Assembly (NCBI GenBank): GCA_002770795.1
Contig: PCTP01000070.1
Coordinates: 1 to 6,054, forward strand
DNA length: 6,054 nucleotides
From: Gammaproteobacteria bacterium CG22_combo_CG10-13_8_21_14_all_40_8
GTDB lineage: Bacteria > Pseudomonadota > Gammaproteobacteria > Enterobacterales > GCA-002770795
Direction: 5' to 3'
In this document: in pieces, positions 1 to 5,269 of the stretch
Position numbering within the stretch: the stretch's first letter is position 1
How the letters are laid out: each line of letters starts with the position of its first letter
Notes under the pieces: generated by a model
The model's database searches: none
What the model was told of the DNA's origin: nothing
Seen by the model: only the letters and a program-made list of their open reading frames with translations
Made by a program: the position numbers and the translations under genes

Positions 1-1
1 T

Positions 2-109
2 TGGCATCAGGTTTTATCAGAAAGTTTACGCATGGGAGATGAGCTTAAAGCGCTTGTGGAAACGGGGAAAGGAATTGATAGGATTGAACCTCTGTCAGCG
101 ATTTATTAA
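2..109 (+). CDS. C-terminal end of an unrecognised protein (5' truncated by window)
   Basis: Frame 2 is open from the first base of the window to a TAA at 107-109, giving 35 residues that end in RIEPLSAIY. The rest of the gene lies before the window. The composition (LKALVETGKGIDRIEPL) looks like a normal soluble, helical protein tail, but I do not recognise a family. It runs towards the receiver gene on the other strand, and only 27 nt separate the two stop codons. That an open frame ends exactly before the convergent gene supports a real gene, but 35 codons is short evidence. Confidence 0.5.
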   Translation, partial: WHQVLSESLRMGDELKALVETGKGIDRIEPLSAIY

Positions 110-136
110 GCTCATAGAGGTAGCATGGGTATCGCT

Positions 137-544
137 TTATTCATTAAAGCGCAGTTCCGTATGAGTGGCATTAAACTTGGTCACGGCTTCGGCAATTTTA
201 CTGGGACTGCAGGGTTTAACGATAAAACCCTTGGCGCCCAAAACGATGGCTTTTTTCACACTATCTGCTGTGCCTGTGCCACTGACTATGACCACATAAG
301 CATCTTTGTTAATCGCCTTAATTTCTTTTAACGTCTCTATCCCATTTTGCTTGGGCATTTCCAAATCCAAAAAGGTCAAATGAATGGTATTGCGTTTATA
401 AGCACTAACGGCCTGCTTGCCATCATTGGCAACCAGTACGTTATCAAACCCCAGTTCAATTAAGGAGTCTTTTAATAGCTCACATAATAAATTGGAATCG
501 TCAACCACTAGAGCTGTGCGTTCAAGTTTGGATGTTGGGTTCAT
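137..544 (-). CDS. single-domain response regulator (CheY-like receiver)
   Basis: A 135-aa protein that is almost entirely one receiver domain. Visible landmarks are the acidic pair Asp15-Asp16 (LVVDDS), the phospho-acceptor Asp60 in FLDLEMP, the switch Ser88 in VIVSGT, the aromatic Phe107 and the invariant Lys110 in FIVKP. There is no DNA-binding, GGDEF or other output domain, so it must act by phosphorylation-dependent protein binding, or as a phosphate shuttle or sink. It is the last gene of the minus-strand signalling cluster, 75 nt after the hybrid kinase, whose terminal HPt domain is its likely phosphodonor (inference from position and domain logic). The ATG at 542-544 is preceded by a GAGGA ribosome-binding site about 6 nt away. 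It also has its own candidate promoter in the gap. It resembles CheY/PilH-type proteins, but no chemotaxis or pilus genes are in view, so I give no symbol. Confidence 0.93.
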   Translation of the reverse strand: MNPTSKLERTALVVDDSNLLCELLKDSLIELGFDNVLVANDGKQAVSAYKRNTIHLTFLDLEMPKQNGIETLKEIKAINKDAYVVIVSGTGTADSVKKAIVLGAKGFIVKPCSPSKIAEAVTKFNATHTELRFNE

Positions 545-550
545 CTTAAG

Positions 551-555
551 TCCTC
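551..555 (-). promoter_or_regulatory. ribosome-binding site of the receiver gene
   Basis: On the minus strand this reads GAGGA, six nucleotides before the ATG at 542-544. It supports that start codon for the receiver protein. Confidence 0.7.
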
Positions 556-571
556 GATGGATATAGTATTA

Positions 572-600
572 ATTCTAGTTTTGAATAGCATTTAGGTCAA
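572..600 (-). promoter_or_regulatory. candidate sigma70 promoter for the receiver gene
   Basis: On the minus strand a TTGACC -35 box (595-600) and a TAGAAT -10 box (572-577) are separated by exactly 17 nt. Each box matches the sigma70 consensus at five of six positions. The expected transcript start lies about 20 nt before the GAGGA site of the receiver gene. Its position in the 75-nt gap after the kinase stop suggests the receiver can be made independently of, and in excess over, the kinase. Found by eye; not tested. Confidence 0.6.
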
Positions 601-619
601 TGCATATTCAGACTTTACT

Positions 620-2695
620 TTATTGTGGGAAGTTTATGTGTTGAACTATGGTTTTCAGTTGGGATAATTTCCTTTCTACTATAGCATATTGTTGCTCTTT
701 GTAAGCCTGTTCAATTTGTTTTGAAATTTCAGTGACTTCTGGATATCCAAAAGAGCCACCGGCGCCTTTTAAGGCGTGAATCAGAGAAGCAAATTGACTG
801 GAATCTTGTTGTTGATAAGCCTGTTGAATCTCATGGAATCTCTGTTCTAACCCCAAGGCAAAATTTGTTTTCATGGTTTGATATTTACTAGAACATTCCC
901 AATTCATGCTTTGTTTTTTGGTATTGTTTTGATCATTCTCGGATAAATATTGTTTTAAGGTATTGTAAAAGGCTTGCCGAGAAATAGGCTTGGCTAAAAA
1001 ACCATCAAAACCAAGAGCAAGATAATTGTCCACCTCTTCTTTTAATACGTTTGCTGTCAGTGCGATAATTGGGCCAGCATAGCCACAGGCTCTTAATAGT
1101 TGGGTGGCCTCTTTGCCATCCATAATAGGCATTTGAATATCCATCAGTACTAAATCCGGACTGAGCTCTAGGACCTTTTCCAGCGCTTCTTCACCATTGC
1201 TGGTAGCTATATTCTCGACACCAACACTATCTAACAGAAGCGAAATAAGCTGTTGGTTATCTAACCAATCTTCAGAAAACACGACTTTCCCTTGAAGTTG
1301 CGGGATATTAACTTGTTCATCCTTTAAATGATATTTAAACAGATCAGATTGAGTTTGCAGCAGATCTTCATAAGCCACCTTCCCTGTAGGGATAGAGAAA
1401 CTAAAAGTACTGCCTTTGGTTTCTTGACTGGTGACACTAATTGTCCCCCCTAAGGCTTCCGATAAATGTTTGCAGATCACCAGACCTAAACCTGAACCTC
1501 CAAACCGACGAGAAGTGGAATTATCTGCTTGCTGGAAGGGTTCAAAGATAAGATCTAGTTTATCTGAGGGGATACCTATACCCTGATCCCTTATATTAAA
1601 ATACAGCATCTGACTTTGTTGGGTAAAGTTTGCCTCTATTTGAATACTACCTTTTTCGGTAAATTTAATGGCATTAGAACAAAGGTTGAGTAAAATTTGT
1701 TTCAGTCGAGTAGGATCAGAATAAATCTCAGCGGGAAAAGGCAGGTTGTAATGAACCGCCAGAAACAGCCCTTTCTCTTTAGACAGTACAGAGACGGCAC
1801 TTTTCACCTCTTCAATAATTTCAACCGGGTTGAAGCAGAACTTTTCAATTTCCAGGCGTCCAGCCTCGATTTTGGAGAGATCTAACACATCATTGATAAT
1901 TTGAAAAAGGTGTTTGCCATTTCTGACAATAATTTGAGATTGCTTGACAGCATCCTCCAAGTTTTTTTTTGAAACTTGCTGTTGGGTGAGTTTATCTTTA
2001 ATCTGTTCTGCATAACCAATGATTGATGTGAGTGGTGTTCTCAGCTCATGGCTCATATTGGATAAAAACTCGGACTTTGCACGATTAGCGGATTCGGCTA
2101 GATCTTTGGCTTTTATCAACTGAGCGGTTCTTTTTTCAACCACATCCTCCAACATATTCTTGTGCTGATTGATCTGCTGGGTGAGTGCGTCAGCATCTAA
2201 TGCATAAGCGCAGTGGGCTAAAATAATGGTAAGTAATTTGAGTTGTAACTGATTGAGCTTTTGATTGGATTCATGAGTAATGCCGATAAACATACCGATA
2301 ATTTTAGAACGAGTTGCTAAAACATGGAGAACTTCTAAATGCAATTGTTCCGATTCATAATGAGTAATCACGGGACGGTTTTGATCAAGCGCTAAACTAA
2401 AATTGCCAGAATTAATCAATCTATCCACATGACTTTGTAATTCCTCAAAAACTTCAGCATTGGGCCAACAACTGCAAAGGCTGAAATCGAGACGATCTTC
2501 ATCAGGCATTAAAAAACCCAAGGTTTCGAAGGGAATGATTTGGCGTATTTGTAGTGAGAAAGCCGAGAATATAGCACTGGTAGAGTGCTGATTTGAGGAT
2601 TGGGAGAGATAATCCTCTGGCGTCATTAAGGTATCCAGCTTATCTAACAGATATTGCAGATCAATAATTTGTGTGGTTTGAGTTGGCGCGTCCAT
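620..2695 (-). CDS. soluble hybrid sensor histidine kinase with GAF-like, HisKA, HATPase_c, REC and HPt domains
   Basis: A 691-aa tripartite kinase with no membrane segment, so probably cytoplasmic. Residues about 35-170 look like a GAF-type sensory domain (call less certain), with a CSCW cysteine pair at 74-76. A coiled coil of about 170-205 follows. HisKA carries His216 in SHELRTP. HATPase_c shows the N box (Asn337, Asn341), G1 box (DQGIGIP, 370-376), F box (Phe384/Phe387) and G2 box (GGSGLGL, 399-405). The receiver has Glu475-Asp476, phospho-acceptor Asp519 (LMDIQMP), Thr547 and Lys569. A linker leads to an HPt domain with His640 in HALKGAGGSFG. All residues for a His-Asp-His relay are present, so it should be active. 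The ATG lies 5 nt after the HDOD stop; a GAGGAA 11 nt upstream, inside the HDOD gene, suggests translational coupling. A run of nine A occurs at codons 242-245. The signal is unknown. Confidence 0.95.
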   Translation of the reverse strand: MDAPTQTTQIIDLQYLLDKLDTLMTPEDYLSQSSNQHSTSAIFSAFSLQIRQIIPFETLGFLMPDEDRLDFSLCSCWPNAEVFEELQSHVDRLINSGNFSLALDQNRPVITHYESEQLHLEVLHVLATRSKIIGMFIGITHESNQKLNQLQLKLLTIILAHCAYALDADALTQQINQHKNMLEDVVEKRTAQLIKAKDLAESANRAKSEFLSNMSHELRTPLTSIIGYAEQIKDKLTQQQVSKKNLEDAVKQSQIIVRNGKHLFQIINDVLDLSKIEAGRLEIEKFCFNPVEIIEEVKSAVSVLSKEKGLFLAVHYNLPFPAEIYSDPTRLKQILLNLCSNAIKFTEKGSIQIEANFTQQSQMLYFNIRDQGIGIPSDKLDLIFEPFQQADNSTSRRFGGSGLGLVICKHLSEALGGTISVTSQETKGSTFSFSIPTGKVAYEDLLQTQSDLFKYHLKDEQVNIPQLQGKVVFSEDWLDNQQLISLLLDSVGVENIATSNGEEALEKVLELSPDLVLMDIQMPIMDGKEATQLLRACGYAGPIIALTANVLKEEVDNYLALGFDGFLAKPISRQAFYNTLKQYLSENDQNNTKKQSMNWECSSKYQTMKTNFALGLEQRFHEIQQAYQQQDSSQFASLIHALKGAGGSFGYPEVTEISKQIEQAYKEQQYAIVERKLSQLKTIVQHINFPQ

Positions 2696-2700
2696 CGAGT

Positions 2701-3567
2701 CTATTCTTCCTCACCAAGAATAAATCTCACGCCGTGTTGATATTGTTGATCAAGAATACTAATAATTTTCTCCAGCGCATTGATCTCAAGTCCTAGAGAA
2801 TCCCAAGCTGCTGGTTTAAGATTGGGGACCATTTTTTCACCACTATTGCCAAGCTCTAAGGCATTAGCAATGATATCCGCTGTGTGAATAATGGCGGCAT
2901 CTATGGGAAACTGTTTCGCCATGGTCGGTGCATGATGCCAACTAATGGACTCAATAAGACGAGGCGATAGCTTCCAACTCGCCATGAGCAATCCTCCTAA
3001 TTTGGCGTGATTGAATCCTAACACTTCGTTTTCAACCCGATACAAAAGTTGTTGTTTTTGTTGTGCAAGTTGAATCATATTCAACATCACATTGGGTTTT
3101 TGCATAAATAATATGAGTCGCCCTACGTCATGTAGTAGGCCCGCAACGAAATAACGCTCTATATTACTTTCAAAGCGTAAGTGGGCGATGGCTCTTGCGA
3201 CAACCCCGCAAGCGATGCTATGACGCCAAAATAACTCCATATTCACCAGCTCTTCCGGAATATCTTTGAATAATTTTAAAACAGAACAGGCTAAGACCAA
3301 TTCTCTGAGTTGTTGAGTCCCCATGGCAGTAATCGCATGATTTACAGACTCTATTTTGGCGCTAAATCCATAGTAAGCACTGTTGGCAAGTCGCAACAGC
3401 CGTCCAGTTAAGGCGGGATCTTCCTCAATGACTTTGGCGAGATGCATACTGGATGATGCTGGATTATTAAGGGTTTCTTCCACCTTCATGAAAATCTGAG
3501 GTAAAGAGGCTACCGTGCTAACGCGCTTAATAATATTTTCTGGGGAGGTGGATGGGCTATTTGGCAC
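2701..3567 (-). CDS. HDOD-domain signalling protein
   Basis: A 288-aa protein, nearly all HDOD domain (HD-related output domain). The N-terminal part (about 12-100) has the family hallmarks LPQIF, then IEEDPALTGRLLRLANSAYYG (49-67 core), then AITAMGTQQLREL (78-90). The HD-like part shows WRHS (His116), GLLHDVGR (His146-Asp147), FNHAKLGG (His187), WHHAP (211-212) and HTADIIAN (Asp231). HD-type residues are thus unusually well kept, although HDOD proteins are generally regarded as non-enzymatic regulators or scaffolds in signalling, often beside two-component or c-di-GMP genes. The GTG start at 3565-3567 is fixed by frame: an ATG 2 nt earlier is out of frame. An AGGAGG site sits 5 nt before it. 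It is 1 nt after the upstream gene and 5 nt before the kinase gene, so all three are almost surely one transcript. No metal or substrate can be inferred. Confidence 0.93.
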   Translation of the reverse strand: MPNSPSTSPENIIKRVSTVASLPQIFMKVEETLNNPASSSMHLAKVIEEDPALTGRLLRLANSAYYGFSAKIESVNHAITAMGTQQLRELVLACSVLKLFKDIPEELVNMELFWRHSIACGVVARAIAHLRFESNIERYFVAGLLHDVGRLILFMQKPNVMLNMIQLAQQKQQLLYRVENEVLGFNHAKLGGLLMASWKLSPRLIESISWHHAPTMAKQFPIDAAIIHTADIIANALELGNSGEKMVPNLKPAAWDSLGLEINALEKIISILDQQYQHGVRFILGEEE

Positions 3568-3568
3568 A

Positions 3569-3904
3569 TTAACCTCCTTTGACTAAGAGAAGAGCTCGAC
3601 GCTTAACTTTTTCTTGCCATAAAAAAGTCATGACCGCATTAGCGCGATCAACATGTTTGAATCTAAGGCCTTCGAGATCGCTGGCTTGTTGGAGTATGGC
3701 ATCAGGGATTTGGAGCAGGGGCTCAGCGGGTCCATCTTCACCGCCCTCGATCATTAAACTGGTGACGCCCCAAGTTTTCATGACTCGGATATGTTTTTCT
3801 GTTAATACAGTACCCTGTGCTAAAAGAAGTTGTCCTTTGGCACCTTTAACCTGTTCAGCCACAACCATTTCAAGCTCAGCATCATCAATTTTAATTTTTT
3901 GCAA
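3569..3904 (-). CDS. small conserved protein resembling the N-terminal segment of HD-GYP proteins, HDOD-gene partner
   Basis: A 111-aa protein. Residues about 10-53 match the pattern at the front of many HD-GYP proteins: a short strand (LEMVVAEQV), a small turn and a LLL strand, then GTVLTEKHIRVMKTWGV (31-47) and a final strand (SLMIEG). The C-terminal part, RFKHVDRANAVMTFLWQEKV (81-100) followed by KRRALLL, resembles the tail I associate with proteins encoded next to HDOD or HD-GYP genes. Function is unknown; co-translation suggests it works with the HDOD protein. The only sensible in-frame start near the family's N-terminus is TTG at 3902-3904, because an in-frame TAA lies five codons upstream; ribosome-binding sequence there is weak. 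The alternative is ATG at residue 13, which would cut into the first strand. The gene is first in the signalling cluster and ends 1 nt before the HDOD start. Confidence 0.8.
   Translation of the reverse strand: MQKIKIDDAELEMVVAEQVKGAKGQLLLAQGTVLTEKHIRVMKTWGVTSLMIEGGEDGPAEPLLQIPDAILQQASDLEGLRFKHVDRANAVMTFLWQEKVKRRALLLVKGG
3572..3580 (-). promoter_or_regulatory. strong ribosome-binding site for the HDOD gene, embedded in the upstream gene's last codons
   Basis: The minus strand reads AAAGGAGGT, which is also the Lys-Gly-Gly end of the 111-aa protein just before its TAA. The AGGAGG core lies 5 nt from the GTG start at 3567. The site decides the GTG start and ties translation of the HDOD protein to termination of the upstream gene. 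Confidence 0.8.
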
Positions 3905-3954
3905 AAGTGAAGACCCAAATTAATCTATATAAAGAAAGGATAGTCGTTTTTTGA

Positions 3955-3992
3955 GCATTTTGCCGGAATTAGGCTAAATTTTTTCAAAATGC
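3955..3992. repeat. 8-bp inverted repeat upstream of the signalling cluster
   Basis: GCATTTTG at 3955-3962 is perfectly mirrored by CAAAATGC at 3985-3992, with a 22-nt spacer. It lies in the 96-nt gap between the DUF962 gene and the first gene of the signalling cluster, where the cluster promoter should be. It is not followed by a clean T-run on the minus strand, so it is not a convincing intrinsic terminator; an operator is possible. The low complexity of the area makes chance likely. I found no convincing -35/-10 pair here. Confidence 0.3.
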
Positions 3993-4000
3993 ATTGGCCG

Positions 4001-4501
4001 TTAAAAAGATATTTTCCATTTTCTCAACAGAAAAGCCATGACCCAAGCAGGGCCAATCAATAGGAATTGAAGATCATTGAAAAAAGAAGGTTTCTTTCCC
4101 TCTATATGATGACCGATAAATTGGCCAATCCAAGCAAGAACGAAAAGTATTGTGGCAAAGAGCCAGAGTGGCAACAAGGCTAATTGAATCCACCATTGAA
4201 TTAAAACCCCAATGATGAGACAGTAGATCAGCATCCCCACAGCCATGGTCAAGGATAAACGAGCATAGAGAATAAGTGCCAGTAACATTGCCGATGAGCC
4301 AAAATTAAGAAAGGGCACAGACTCAAAAAAGGCTGGGGTAGGTATGGACCACAATAAAGCCATGACCGTGAAAAAAATCACGGGGACACAAACCCAGTGA
4401 ATCGCCTTATTGATGGGATTTTGATGGCTAGCCGCATATTCATCGAGCCATTGATGAATGTTTTTAGAGCTTGTTTGAGTGGCTTGGGTAGAATGTAACA
4501 T
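4001..4501 (-). CDS. DUF962 / Mpo1-like membrane protein
   Basis: With the start chosen here the protein is 166 aa, a usual family size. The N-terminal signature is EYAASHQNPINKAIHW (21-36, with His26 and His35). About four to five hydrophobic segments follow (roughly 37-55, 67-85, 88-105, 108-128, 143-160). The second signature is WIGQFIGHHIEGKKPSFF (124-141, with Gln127, His131, Glu134) and then LQFLLIGPAWV. Yeast Mpo1 of this family is an Fe(II)-dependent dioxygenase in alpha-oxidation of 2-hydroxy fatty acids, and the conserved histidines seen here fit metal binding; the bacterial role is unproven. The frame is open 26 codons further (to 4579), but family proteins begin near the EYxxSH motif and a GGA precedes the ATG at 4499-4501 by 6 nt. 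The longer form would overlap the divergent SirB2 gene. The signalling cluster starts 96 nt downstream on the same strand, so read-through is possible. Confidence 0.88.
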   Translation of the reverse strand: MLHSTQATQTSSKNIHQWLDEYAASHQNPINKAIHWVCVPVIFFTVMALLWSIPTPAFFESVPFLNFGSSAMLLALILYARLSLTMAVGMLIYCLIIGVLIQWWIQLALLPLWLFATILFVLAWIGQFIGHHIEGKKPSFFNDLQFLLIGPAWVMAFLLRKWKISF

Positions 4502-4535
4502 TTTTAATCCATAAAACAGCATAGGAATAACTATC

Positions 4536-4564
4536 GTTATGACACAGTGGTATCCAATAATCAA
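4536..4564 (-). promoter_or_regulatory. weak candidate promoter for the DUF962 gene, inside the SirB2 gene start
   Basis: The minus strand carries TTGATT (4559-4564) and CATAAC (4536-4541) with a 17-nt spacer, each matching the sigma70 boxes at four of six positions. It would fire about 30 nt before the DUF962 start and overlaps the first codons of the divergent SirB2-like gene. The match is modest; the argument is mainly that little room exists elsewhere. Confidence 0.3.
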
Positions 4565-4925
4565 ACAGTTCCATATCACATTGGTCAGTCTGAGTATAAT
4601 TTTGTTCTTTTTTAGAGCCCTGTTAACGTTAAAGCACTGGCCATGGCAACAGCGTTTTCCCTGGTTAAAAGTTACGCCTCATATCCTAGATAGTTTTTTG
4701 CTCGCTTCGGGAGTCACTTTAGCAGTGATGTCGCATCAATACCCGCTGGTTGTGGGCTGGATAACGTTAAAACTATTGCTGTTGTTTATCTATATTGGAT
4801 TAGGGGTTTATGTTTTAAAAATTGCCAAAAACACCATGCAAAGGCTCATTGGCATAGGTTTGGTAGCGCTGGTACTGGCATGGATGATACAAATTGCCCT
4901 CACCAAAACGCTGTGGATTTTTTAA
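4539..4925 (+). CDS. SirB2-family inner-membrane protein
   Basis: A 128-aa, highly hydrophobic protein of usual length for the SirB2 family. It has four predicted membrane helices, at about 11-28, 47-64, 70-91 and 102-120. Family marks are YPIIKQFHITLVSLSI (5-20), an Arg at the end of helix 1 (FFFR), HILDSFLLASGVTLAV (48-63, with Asp51) and WITLKLLLL (74-82). The family was named from a Salmonella locus linked to invasion-gene regulation, but its biochemical function is not known, and no invasion genes are seen here. ATG at 4539-4541 has an AGGA 12 nt upstream, a long spacing. The gene is divergent from the DUF962 gene with 37 nt between starts, and converges on the NIF3 gene across a 336-nt intergenic region. 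No clear intrinsic terminator follows the TAA. Confidence 0.88.
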   Translation: MTQWYPIIKQFHITLVSLSIILFFFRALLTLKHWPWQQRFPWLKVTPHILDSFLLASGVTLAVMSHQYPLVVGWITLKLLLLFIYIGLGVYVLKIAKNTMQRLIGIGLVALVLAWMIQIALTKTLWIF

Positions 4926-5025
4926 TAAATAACCAAACTATTTATGGATACTATACGACTAACGAGCATGGATTAATGGGATGGTAGCAAACTGATGCAG
5001 CAAGCCCTCAGTTATACTTATTAAC

Positions 5026-5222
5026 TAACCTCAACTCTTGATAAGAAAATTTCCACCACAGAGGACACAGAGATGACAGTCATTAAATTTGAACATTGAT
5101 CATTAGCTCAAGAAATAAACATAATAGCGCCTTTATCAAGCCAAATGTTTCTTTCTCTGTGCTCTCTGTGTCCTCTGTGGTAAGTATTTTTATTTTTTAT
5201 TTCTTATCCAGAATTGAGGTTA
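5026..5222. mobile_element. 197-bp MITE-like element with nested inverted repeats
   Basis: The outer arms are 5026-5048 and 5200-5222: TAACCTCAACTCTTGATAAG plus AAA on the left, mirrored on the right with two mismatches in 23. The inner arms are a perfect 19-bp pair, ACCACAGAGGACACAGAGA at 5055-5073 and its complement at 5163-5181. Arm spacing differs (6 nt left, 18 nt AT-rich nt right). Beside the right inner arm, CTCTGTG recurs in a degenerate tandem (about 5155-5179). The roughly 90-nt core has no supported gene. The inner motif (CCACAGAGGACACAGAG) is, from memory, a repeat seen scattered in many bacterial genomes. The structure fits a non-autonomous mobile repeat or a large palindromic interspersed repeat. 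No clear target-site duplication is visible. It sits between two convergent genes and could fold into a long hairpin that stops transcription from both sides. Apart from it, the intergenic stretch 4926-5025 holds nothing I can identify. Confidence 0.7.
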
Positions 5223-5233
5223 ACCACAAATTT

Positions 5234-5269
5234 CAGCCTAACTCGGTTTTTATTTTTGGGGTTAGGCTG
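5234..5269. repeat. 9-bp inverted repeat over the NIF3 stop codon
   Basis: CAGCCTAAC at 5234-5242 is perfectly mirrored by GTTAGGCTG at 5261-5269, with an 18-nt A/T-rich loop. The right arm includes the NIF3 stop codon (complement of 5262-5264). On the minus strand the hairpin is followed by AAATTTGTGG, which is not a T-run, so an intrinsic terminator is only possible, not shown. Confidence 0.4.

Noticed and set aside
133..151. Hairpin CGCTTTA-TTCAT-TAAAGCG as a terminator for the receiver gene
   Set aside because: The 7-bp stem is perfect, but neither strand has a T-run after it, and much of it is coding sequence of the receiver's last codons.
125..331. 68-aa open frame on the + strand
   Set aside because: It lies opposite the receiver gene, whose motifs are unmistakable, and shows no domain or ribosome-binding site.
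1697..1885. 62-aa open frame on the + strand
   Set aside because: It is antisense to the conserved HisKA/HATPase part of the kinase gene; a shadow frame.
3579..3923. 114-aa open frame on the + strand opposite the 111-aa gene
   Set aside because: Its composition (rich in Ser, Arg, Cys) is typical of an antisense frame, while the minus-strand frame has a recognisable motif and is coupled to the HDOD gene.
4502..4579. 26-codon N-terminal extension of the DUF962 protein
   Set aside because: It would overlap the SirB2 gene on the other strand, adds a hydrophobic stretch outside the family's usual start, and its ATG has no ribosome-binding site.
5055..5181. Repeated CCACAGAGGACACAGAG units as a small CRISPR array
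   Set aside because: There are only two copies, in inverted rather than direct orientation, with no regular spacers and no cas genes.
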